The notes beneath the pieces were generated by a model. That model was not told the DNA's origin. It saw nothing but the letters and a program-made list of their open reading frames with translations, and made no database searches. Both the position numbers and the translations under genes were made by a program. Shown piece by piece: positions 17,721 through 24,293 of a DNA stretch of 64,000 nt; within the stretch, counting starts at the first letter, position 1, and every line of letters begins with the position of its first letter. The DNA comes from Paenibacillus abyssi (GTDB taxonomy: Bacteria > Bacillota > Bacilli > Paenibacillales > Paenibacillaceae), in the NCBI RefSeq assembly GCF_014640295.1, contig NZ_BMGR01000015.1, forward strand, positions 62,001-126,000. Direction: 5' to 3'.

Positions 17721-18551
17721 TCACCTCTCCGTGTTATATTCACTGGATATTAAACTTCGGTTAAAATCACGCAGGTAAGGGATCGTTCTCCGTTGTTCAT
17801 GGATTAATGACAGATTCAATTCGGCTATAATAACGTCATCCTCTTCTGCCGCCTCAGCCAGCACGGTGCCTGTCGGATCAACGATTCTGCTGTGGCCGCC
17901 AAACTCCGTTTCCCCTTTTTCCACTCCGGTACGGTTCGCAGCAATGACAAAAGCGCCGTTCTCAAGCGCGCGGGACCTGGTAGCAATATCCCACGCATAT
18001 AACCGGGCCTTGCCGAAAGCAGAAGGATACACAATGATATCCGCGCCTTTGAACGTAAGAATGCGCGCGCCTTCCGGAAATCCCACTTCATAGCAAATTT
18101 GCATGCCTAGATTGTAGACTCCCGTTTTAATTACCGGGAACTGATCCCCTTTCGTAAAACGGATATTCTCTTTATCCCATAAGTGGGTTTTGCGATAGGT
18201 GCCCAAAATGCCGTTCGGCCCTGCTACGACTGCCGTGTCATATACGAGCCCGGCGCTTACTCCTTTCTCCAAAATCGCCGCGACCAAATGCATGTTATGC
18301 TTTTGGGCTTGCTGCGCCATCCACTGGGCAGTCGGTCCGGGGATGCTTTCCGATAACTCACCGTCCTTTTTCTCGACTCTGTATCCTGTGTTGAATAGTT
18401 CAGGCAGTACGGCCAATTGGGCCCCCCTGCTTGCAGCCGTCCCGATTAATCGTTCGGCTTTTTGAAGATTCGCTTCTACACGACCGAGTTCACAGTTCAT
18501 CTGTATAGCGGCAGCGATGATACGATTCTGACTGGGAACCAATTGTTCCAC
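17721..18551 (-). CDS. Nitrilase-superfamily carbon-nitrogen hydrolase (amidase or carbamoylase)
   Basis: A 276-residue enzyme with the full Glu-Lys-Cys triad: Glu in LPELFNTGY, Lys in YRKTHLWD, Cys in QICYEVGFPE. Layout and length fit omega-amidase, half-amidase or N-carbamoyl amidohydrolase branches. The GTG at 18551 follows AAGGAGAGGA closely. It is the first gene of an operon with the NCS1 transporter and the deacetylase-fold hydrolase. A consistent pathway is ring opening by the latter and hydrolysis of the resulting half-amide or carbamoyl compound here, releasing ammonia. This pathway is inference from context. Confidence 0.88.
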   Translation of the reverse strand: MEQLVPSQNRIIAAAIQMNCELGRVEANLQKAERLIGTAASRGAQLAVLPELFNTGYRVEKKDGELSESIPGPTAQWMAQQAQKHNMHLVAAILEKGVSAGLVYDTAVVAGPNGILGTYRKTHLWDKENIRFTKGDQFPVIKTGVYNLGMQICYEVGFPEGARILTFKGADIIVYPSAFGKARLYAWDIATRSRALENGAFVIAANRTGVEKGETEFGGHSRIVDPTGTVLAEAAEEDDVIIAELNLSLIHEQRRTIPYLRDFNRSLISSEYNTER

Positions 18552-18586
18552 TCCTCTCCTTCACTTGGAAGTGCTTTCTTTATTAG

Positions 18587-18616
18587 ATTTTAATCTTTGT
18601 GAACATTTCGTGACAA
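18587..18616 (-). promoter_or_regulatory. Sigma-A-like promoter of the amidase-NCS1-hydrolase operon
   Basis: On the minus strand TTGTCA (18616-18611), an 18-base spacer and TAAAAT (18592-18587) lie just before the operon. No TGGCAC-N5-TTGC sigma-54 promoter is present with a correct GG and GC. This fits the upstream regulator lacking the sigma-54 contact loop. Confidence 0.6.
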
Positions 18617-18632
18617 TAGTGTAAATGAAATA

Positions 18633-18656
18633 AAACTATGCAAATTTGCATAGTTT
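18633..18656. promoter_or_regulatory. Perfect 24-bp palindrome, probable activator site
   Basis: Arms of 12 bases meet between 18644 and 18645, each containing CTATGCAAAT or its complement. The centre lies about 65 bases upstream of the predicted transcription start and 28 bases upstream of the -35, a classic activator distance. The half-site CTATGCA recurs in the second cluster at 18725-18763. Confidence 0.7.
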
Positions 18657-18724
18657 ATCCGCTCTCTATTGGGTTAAATGAATAAATAGAACGATGAAAT
18701 TGCGATTAACTAAACAATCATCGA

Positions 18725-18763
18725 TTATGCATTATCGCATAATAATCTATGCATTTATGCATA
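18725..18763. promoter_or_regulatory. Cluster of TATGCAT inverted repeats, probable distal regulator sites
   Basis: Two further inverted repeats, TTATGC-N6-GCATAA at 18725-18742 and TATGCATTTATGCATA at 18748-18763, sit about 90 bases upstream of the 24-bp palindrome and share its TATGCA half-site. They begin just after the stop codon of the regulator gene. Multiple upstream sites are typical for oligomeric AAA+ enhancer-binding-type regulators. Confidence 0.6.
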
Positions 18764-18768
18764 AAATC

Positions 18769-20496
18769 TTAATGGGCTTCCTTTTCCAATTGGCTGCTGA
18801 TGCCGTACTGCTGCAGCTTCCGGCTGATCGTGGACTGATTAACGCCTAATGCCTCTGCCATTCGGGTGGTGGAGATGTATCTTACCTTTGCCATCTCTAA
18901 CAAATCCCTTTCCACCTTTTCAACCGCTTCTTTCAACGGCAGCAGCCGATGCACCTCCACGTCCTTGATTTCCGCCGCATTATTTTTTATGTATTCGGGG
19001 ACATGCTTCAGGCTAATCATTGGATCGTCGATTGTAACCACCAAACGCTCAATGACATTGTGCAGCTCTCTGATGTTGCCCGGCCATGGGTAATGCTGCA
19101 GCTTCTCCAGAACATTAGCGGAAAGCTGCTTGTTCTTTTTGTATTTTTTATTGTACAACTCCAAGTCATACAGGATTAAAGGGAGAATGTCATCTTTTCT
19201 TTCCCTTAAGGGAGGGACCGTGATCGGGATTACGTTTAACCAATAATAAAGATCTTCCCTGAACCGGCCTGCCTTTACTTCATCTTCTAAATTTTTGCTG
19301 GAGGAAGCGACAATTCGGACACGCGATTCTCCGGTACGCTGGTTTGCAAAATCATACTCTTCCAGGATTCCTACCAGCTTGGCCTGTATCGACAATGGCA
19401 TTTCCGTAATTTCGTCTAAATATAACGTGCCTTCCTTAGCCTTCTTAAACAACCCGATCTGTCTGCCTTCCCTCTCTCCAACCAAATCAAGGTCCTGGCC
19501 GAACAATTCCGCTTCAAGCAGCTTCTCCGGTATGGATCCGCAGTTCAGAATGATAAACGGATTTTGCTTTCGCGGACTCCAGTTATGAATATAAGAAGCA
19601 ATCACTTCCTTCCCTACTCCGGATTCTCCTAACAGCAGCACCGTGGAATCCACTTCTCCCACTTTCTGGGCAAGCTCGATAAGCCTGCGCATTTTCTCGC
19701 TCCGGTAGATGATTTTTTTCTCCGCCTCGCTTTTTTTTCGCAGGCTCATCAATTCCTGTTTATACCCTTCCGTAAGCTGCTTCACTTCCTCCAGCTCGTT
19801 TTTTAGCTGGCTAATTTCCGTAATGTCCCTGGAAGCGTTCACAACTCTAACGATATTTCCCTGTTCATCTTTGATTGGGGTACCGACAACCATTAGCCGG
19901 CGTCCGGTTTTTGTTGTCTGCAGGAAGGACACCCGATCCTTCTTTTCAAGCACCATGCGGGTTACCGAGGGGGAGTATACGCCTTCTTTTTCCAGATGAT
20001 ACACACTCTTGCCTACCAGGTCCTCTTCCTTATATCCCCATAACCGCTCACTTGCTGAACTTACGCGCAAGGTGATGCCGTTCCCGTCCGATACATAAAT
20101 AACATCATAGGAAATATCAAAGATCGCCTTTAAATCCGTATGAAGATTTTTGTAAGCATCCAGCTCTTTTGTCACTTCATCCAGTTGGCTTGCGTCCATT
20201 AACATAATCATATAGCCAAGCGACGCGCCGCTTTTAGAATAAGGCTGTATGATGGCGATAAAGCTTTCCTGTCCGATCGTAAAATAAACGGTTTTGGGCC
20301 CGCCAGTTTCGGTCAATCTTGAGATTTCAAGCAAATGGGGAAACATCTCCGGCCATGATTGCCCCACTACCTCAGGCGGGCAGTTTAATTTCTCTCTGGA
20401 AAATTGATTTATATACAATATACGGGATTTATCATCAAGAATAATGAAACCGAGCGAGATATCCTCTATGATCTGATTCGCAGCATAGTCCTTCAA
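18769..20496 (-). CDS. PAS-PAS-AAA+-HTH regulator without GAFTGA motif
   Basis: A 575-residue regulator. Residues about 1-110 and 120-235 form PAS-like sensor domains (IIEDISLGFIILDDKSRILYIN; AIFDISYDVIYVSDGNG), followed by a coiled coil and an AAA+ domain (about 265-500) with Walker A GESGVGKE and Walker B GTLYLDEI. The usual GAFTGA loop after ELFG is replaced by QDLDLVGEREG, so productive sigma-54 contact is not expected. The C-terminal HTH (STTRMAEALGVNQSTISRKLQQYG) resembles TyrR/Fis-type domains. A TTG start follows TGGAG. It lies directly upstream of the amidase operon and palindromes and probably activates that operon through sigma-A, as known for TyrR-like members. Confidence 0.88.
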   Translation of the reverse strand: MKDYAANQIIEDISLGFIILDDKSRILYINQFSREKLNCPPEVVGQSWPEMFPHLLEISRLTETGGPKTVYFTIGQESFIAIIQPYSKSGASLGYMIMLMDASQLDEVTKELDAYKNLHTDLKAIFDISYDVIYVSDGNGITLRVSSASERLWGYKEEDLVGKSVYHLEKEGVYSPSVTRMVLEKKDRVSFLQTTKTGRRLMVVGTPIKDEQGNIVRVVNASRDITEISQLKNELEEVKQLTEGYKQELMSLRKKSEAEKKIIYRSEKMRRLIELAQKVGEVDSTVLLLGESGVGKEVIASYIHNWSPRKQNPFIILNCGSIPEKLLEAELFGQDLDLVGEREGRQIGLFKKAKEGTLYLDEITEMPLSIQAKLVGILEEYDFANQRTGESRVRIVASSSKNLEDEVKAGRFREDLYYWLNVIPITVPPLRERKDDILPLILYDLELYNKKYKKNKQLSANVLEKLQHYPWPGNIRELHNVIERLVVTIDDPMISLKHVPEYIKNNAAEIKDVEVHRLLPLKEAVEKVERDLLEMAKVRYISTTRMAEALGVNQSTISRKLQQYGISSQLEKEAH

Positions 20497-20615
20497 TGGG
20501 AATCACTCCATTTTCATGATTATAGGTTTTCGAAGACAAAGTAAATCTATCCTTACTATACTCATCTTCAGAAGGGTTGTCTGCAAAAAAGTTCCACTCC
20601 GCTTCTACAACAGAA

Positions 20616-21719
20616 TCAGGTAATGGAATCAATTTTCCATGGGTCTATTAGCGATAGCCTGCTCAACGTAAAGGTCAGTCTTGCTCTCTCCTCGCGCGCT
20701 TTTTGATAAATGCTGACATCCACCGGTATCTCAATCTCCAATAAGTCGGAGACATCCTGTTCATGATGGTCTGATCTTTTCCGTATGCCGGTGATATGCT
20801 CCTTCATTTGAAGGTAATGCTCAAGCTGCTTATGCTCTGATTTCGGGAAGATCATTTTCAAAATTTGTGTTTCCTTCAAGTTTAACGCGCTGATAAAGAT
20901 ATCCGCCATTTCGTATGGCGATGCACCGTCCACATACTCCCGCAGCTTTCCGCCTGCCTTGTGAACCATTAATTGATGCTCAGGGTCAATATTGCCGGAC
21001 CCGTGGACAGAGCTGCCCAAAAAATGGATGCAAAAATGACCCGAAAAATCATTGTCAGGGATGCCGTCGCCGCCATGCGGCATACCGTGCATCGAGGCGG
21101 CTAGCAGTTCATGATCAGTCTGCACTAAAATCGCTTTCCGGTGCCAGCTCCAATGTCCATTATATATTTGCTTCATGGCCGCCGTATCCTTCTTCGTCAA
21201 CGGCTGCACATCAGCGTGGCTTGACCCGGCCCGCCTTTGTACATGAAAGGTTATTCCCGTTTCCATATCAATCACTTTAAACTTCATTTTTTTCGGGATT
21301 AATGTTTTGGCCTCAACCCATGAAATGATCTTTCCATAATGTGCAGCTCGACATTCCTCCGCATGTTTTATAAGCTCCCTCTTCACATCCGCATGCACTT
21401 CAATCAGCTCTCTGTTCTGCTCATTGTACAGGTTTCCTCTGTGGTCAAGGAGATATGTAACCTCCAAGCCGTTATTCCTTAAGGTCAAATAAACATCCGA
21501 TACCGGAATGGACAACGCCTTTGTTCGAGTTTCGCTGCGGATAATCCGTTCCGCCAATTTAATGTCCTTTATCGTGAGTATTGTTGCCCGGCTTGAATCC
21601 GGAGATGCTTTCACTGTCAATATGATTTGGACTGGAGCGGCTTTAACCATGTGGACGTGAAGCATGGATAGGACTGAGAAAACAATGACTATAATCACCC
21701 ATTTGTTCATCTTATTCAA
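20616..21719 (-). CDS. Secreted protein of unknown function with conserved His/Cys-rich domain
   Basis: About 367 residues. A TTG at 21719 lies eight bases after GGTGGGGGGA and gives the signal segment WVIIVIVFSVLSMLHV followed by an AlaAla-Pro cleavage-type site; upstream ATGs lack a binding site. The central part (about 150-260) has FHVQRRAGSSHADVQPL, SMHGMPHGG, GHFCIHFLGSSVHGSG and HQLMVHKAGGKL, a dense set of His with one Cys that looks catalytic or metal-binding. It recalls, but does not match, the His/Ser/Cys motif of L,D-transpeptidases. It is divergent from a cell-wall-type polysaccharide deacetylase. Role at the envelope or spore is inference; I cannot name the family. Confidence 0.75.
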   Translation of the reverse strand: MNKMNKWVIIVIVFSVLSMLHVHMVKAAPVQIILTVKASPDSSRATILTIKDIKLAERIIRSETRTKALSIPVSDVYLTLRNNGLEVTYLLDHRGNLYNEQNRELIEVHADVKRELIKHAEECRAAHYGKIISWVEAKTLIPKKMKFKVIDMETGITFHVQRRAGSSHADVQPLTKKDTAAMKQIYNGHWSWHRKAILVQTDHELLAASMHGMPHGGDGIPDNDFSGHFCIHFLGSSVHGSGNIDPEHQLMVHKAGGKLREYVDGASPYEMADIFISALNLKETQILKMIFPKSEHKQLEHYLQMKEHITGIRKRSDHHEQDVSDLLEIEIPVDVSIYQKAREERARLTFTLSRLSLIDPWKIDSIT

Positions 21720-21857
21720 GATCAATTTCCCCCCACCTATTTCTTTTCGTTTCAGTGTCTGCAATTCATGGAGGACGATTCAGGAAAATTGAACCGGAAT
21801 AATAACAGGCCGAATTTAGAATAATAAAATGGATACGTTTGGAGGGATACAACAACC

Positions 21858-22610
21858 ATGGCTATCCGTATAATCATAACTGCAAGTTGTTTGATGATTG
21901 CACTGTGCCATCCCGGCTTTACTTCTGCTGCACCATTAAATAAAGGCCGGCAGTACTTTGAAGCGCGCGGTGAGATCGTCTGGGAAGTGCCGACCGATGA
22001 AAAATTAATTGCTTTAACCTTTGATGACGGTCCCGATTCGATGGACACCCCGGCGATATTGGACCTGCTCGGCCAATATAATGCGAAAGCAACCTTTTTT
22101 GTCGTTGGCAAGCGTGTGGAAAAGTACCCTGAATTAGTAAAAAGGGAGATCGTAGAAGGACATGAAATTGCAAATCACACCTATAATCATATGTATTTTA
22201 ACAAGGGTGTAAATGCGGAAAAAATCCAAGAAGAAATTAAAAAAGCCGAGCGGCTCATTTTTAATATCACAGGACAAAAGCCAAGCCTTTTCCGCCCGCC
22301 CGGCGGTTTTTATAACGAAATGGTCGTTAGTGCTTCCATAAAATCGGATTATCAAATCGTCATGTGGTCATGGCATCAGGATACAAGGGATTGGAGCACC
22401 CCTGGCGTGAACGCCATCGTGAATAAAGTATTAAAAAATGCCCGAAACGGTGATATCATTCTGTTCCATGATTATGTAGAAGGTCAGACGCAGACAATAG
22501 AAGCATTAGAACAAATTTTACCTGAATTAAAGAATAGAGGTTTTCAATTCGTAACCGTATCGGAACTGCTTACCCACCGCAAGCAGCTTTCTCCCGCAGT
22601 TTTCGATTAA
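21858..22610 (+). CDS. Secreted polysaccharide deacetylase (NodB domain)
   Basis: A 250-residue exported enzyme. The N-terminus (IIITASCLMIALCHPGFTSAA) is a signal peptide. The NodB domain contains ALTFDDGPDS (catalytic and metal Asp), HEIANHTYNH (metal His pair), FRPPGGFYN (motif 3) and HDYVEGQTQT (catalytic His). GGAGGG precedes the ATG. It should remove N-acetyl groups from peptidoglycan or another GlcNAc polymer in a metal-dependent way. It lies near tgl and a YjcZ-like gene, so a PdaA/PdaB-like spore role is possible but not shown. Confidence 0.9.
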   Translation: MAIRIIITASCLMIALCHPGFTSAAPLNKGRQYFEARGEIVWEVPTDEKLIALTFDDGPDSMDTPAILDLLGQYNAKATFFVVGKRVEKYPELVKREIVEGHEIANHTYNHMYFNKGVNAEKIQEEIKKAERLIFNITGQKPSLFRPPGGFYNEMVVSASIKSDYQIVMWSWHQDTRDWSTPGVNAIVNKVLKNARNGDIILFHDYVEGQTQTIEALEQILPELKNRGFQFVTVSELLTHRKQLSPAVFD

Positions 22611-22648
22611 GAACTTCAGGAAATGCGCATAGGACGTTCCTTCTCCCT

Positions 22649-22657
22649 CATAAAATA
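22649..22657 (+). promoter_or_regulatory. Possible sporulation sigma-factor -10 before tgl
   Basis: CATAAAATA fits the sigma-K/sigma-E type -10 (CATAnnnTA) about 46 bases upstream of the tgl start. The -35 match is poor, so this is tentative; it is listed because Tgl is a late mother-cell protein in Bacillus. Confidence 0.3.
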
Positions 22658-22702
22658 CAGAGTATGGCATGAATTGCTTACGGGGAGGCACGAGAGCAGC
22701 TT

Positions 22703-23530
22703 ATGATACTAATAGCCGGTGAAGAAAGAACCGTCGATGTTTCCTCCTGGCCGCAGCTCGCAAAGGATATTTATGAGCAAAAGAGAACAAGCCCTCGTAC
22801 ATACAACTATAATTCCATTTATCATTTACAATTCGAAATGACGTTAAGGATAAAGATCGTTGAAGCCGCAGACGCCTTGGATCAAAGCGGAGTATCCTTT
22901 GCCACATTTGAAAAATCCAAGTGTAATGATCAGTATTGGAAGTTGACAGATGAGGGTGGCTTCCAACTAAAGATGGCTGTAACTCCGGCAGAAGGAATCA
23001 GGGATATTTTTAGGAACGGAAGACAATATAGCTTTGAGTGTGCAACAGCGATCGTCATCGTGCTGTACAAAGCGGTATTGGATGTGATACAAGATCATGA
23101 ATTCAATCGGCTCTTTGCAAACCTGCTGTTATATGACTGGCATTATGACAGCGATCTGCGGCTCATTCAGGAGCAAGGGAGCCAATATTCCTATCCCGGC
23201 GATATATTGTATTTCAAAAATCCTGACGTCGCTCCTGAAACGCCGCAATGGCAGGGTGAAAATGCGGTCAAGCTAGATGATGATTTGTATTACGGGCACG
23301 GCATCGGCATTTTACCGGCACAAGGAATCATCAACCGCTTGAATCAGCTCCGACGGCCCGGCAGCGTTACTTCCGCTTATATGACCGAGCAGGTTGTATT
23401 TCCGGATTTCCTCTATTTATCACAATTTGCGCCCGGGGCGGATCGTCTCCATAACATTGCGCTCTTCCATTTCACCACCGGAATACCGTCCATTCGCGTA
23501 TTAATTGGCAGTCAAAGATGGCATGCTTGA
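22703..23530 (+). CDS. tgl: Spore coat protein-glutamine gamma-glutamyltransferase
   Basis: A 275-residue transglutaminase of the Bacillus Tgl family, which crosslinks spore coat proteins through epsilon-(gamma-glutamyl)lysine bonds. The catalytic Cys is in YSFECATAIVIVLYKAVL (about residue 113), the catalytic Glu in QWQGENAV (about 185) and the His in YYGHGIGI (about 199), matching the known Cys-Glu-His triad spacing. The C-terminus is about 30 residues longer than B. subtilis Tgl. GGGGAGG lies 14 bases upstream of the ATG, somewhat far. This is strong evidence for a spore former. Confidence 0.94.
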   Translation: MILIAGEERTVDVSSWPQLAKDIYEQKRTSPRTYNYNSIYHLQFEMTLRIKIVEAADALDQSGVSFATFEKSKCNDQYWKLTDEGGFQLKMAVTPAEGIRDIFRNGRQYSFECATAIVIVLYKAVLDVIQDHEFNRLFANLLLYDWHYDSDLRLIQEQGSQYSYPGDILYFKNPDVAPETPQWQGENAVKLDDDLYYGHGIGILPAQGIINRLNQLRRPGSVTSAYMTEQVVFPDFLYLSQFAPGADRLHNIALFHFTTGIPSIRVLIGSQRWHA

Positions 23531-23557
23531 GCGGCAGCTCCCGGTATAAACAGCTAA

Positions 23558-23580
23558 GCCTGCACCCTGAAGGTGCAGGC
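23558..23580 (+). terminator. Hairpin after tgl
   Basis: GCCTGCACC at 23558-23566 pairs with GGTGCAGGC at 23572-23580, with no strong T-run. A likely 3' end of the tgl transcript. Confidence 0.5.
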
Positions 23581-23621
23581 ACGCCTTTATCATCATTTGG
23601 AGGAAAGAAAATCAATGGAAA

Positions 23622-23756
23622 TTACCAGACCCAAGCGCGGCTAATGATAACGAGCAGAATGAAAAGAACAAGGATAACGCCTGTGCTAGTAAATAATCCA
23701 GCACCTGCACATGATCCAACTCCAACTCCACCAACTCCACCAATTCCGTATCCCAT
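23622..23756 (-). CDS. YjcZ-family mini-protein (44 aa)
   Basis: A small gene. It encodes MGYGIGGVGG, further Gly/Val residues with one Cys, then a single hydrophobic helix GVILVLFILLVIISR and the end AWVW. This Gly-rich start plus one membrane helix is the hallmark of YjcZ/sporulation mini-proteins of Bacillus and Paenibacillus. GGGAGGTG lies eight bases before the ATG at 23756. It is convergent with tgl. The function of the family is poorly known; a role in the spore envelope is suggested by its regulation in Bacillus. Confidence 0.82.
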   Translation of the reverse strand: MGYGIGGVGGVGVGSCAGAGLFTSTGVILVLFILLVIISRAWVW

Positions 23757-23886
23757 TGTTCAGCACCTCCCTTTCCTTTAGCTAAGTTACTATATGAGCT
23801 ATAAGCAATCTTGGTCTAGACGATTCATGAAAATGGGGATATGTCTATCCGGCTGCGGAAGAACCCTGCTGCTCCCGCATAACAAA

Positions 23887-23923
23887 ACAAGCTGACGCCT
23901 GTTGAACATGGCATCAGCTTGTT
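23887..23923 (-). terminator. Terminator after the 78-aa hypothetical gene
   Basis: AACAAGCTGACGCC and GGCATCAGCTTGTT form a 14-bp stem with one mismatch; on the minus strand a T-rich stretch follows. Confidence 0.65.
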
Positions 23924-23958
23924 TCATGCGTTTAAGCTTATGACGAGTAATTGAGAAA

Positions 23959-24195
23959 TTATCTGCCGTCGAGGAAATATCGGAATATCCGCTGCGCATC
24001 CTCCGGCTCATGGGCAATGATCTCAATATCATGAATCTCTGCTTCACTGAATAATTTGCTTAAGCCGACATACTGGCTTAACTTGGATTTAAGATTTAAC
24101 CGGTCGCCTTCTTTACTGACCAGTTCAACTGTACCTTTACAGGTGTCCAGCAATTGCAAAAAACCGTCTACATCATCTATTTTATAGATTTTCAT
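23959..24195 (-). CDS. Small hypothetical protein (78 aa)
   Basis: A soluble acidic protein starting MKIYKIDDVDGFLQLLDTC. A GGGAGGT six bases before the ATG at 24195 supports this start over the ATG at 24240. The sequence alternates short strands and helices (GTVELVSKEGDRLNLKSKL; EIHDIEIIAHEPEDAQRIFRYFL), consistent with a small alpha/beta fold. I do not recognise a function. It lies alone between the YjcZ-like gene and the GDPD gene. Confidence 0.7.
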   Translation of the reverse strand: MKIYKIDDVDGFLQLLDTCKGTVELVSKEGDRLNLKSKLSQYVGLSKLFSEAEIHDIEIIAHEPEDAQRIFRYFLDGR

Positions 24196-24293
24196 GTAAT
24201 TACCTCCCACACGAAGTTTGATTTTATTCTTATTATACACCTAGTTACGAATAGCAGCAATTTGCAGTTGAAACAAACGTTATACTGTTCCTT

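Noticed and set aside
18599-18616. A GlnR/TnrA-like TGTGA...TGACA sequence over the -35 of the amidase operon
   Set aside because: The half-sites are good but the spacing is one base longer than the consensus and the centre does not fit, so I do not claim nitrogen control.
18595-18618. A possible sigma-54 promoter before the amidase operon
   Set aside because: The best match (TGTCAC...GTTCA) lacks both the invariant GG at -24 and the GC at -12 in the right places.
23518-23781. An 87-residue plus-strand frame downstream of tgl
   Set aside because: It is the shadow of the YjcZ-like gene on the other strand, proline-rich from Gly/Val codons read backwards, with no binding site.
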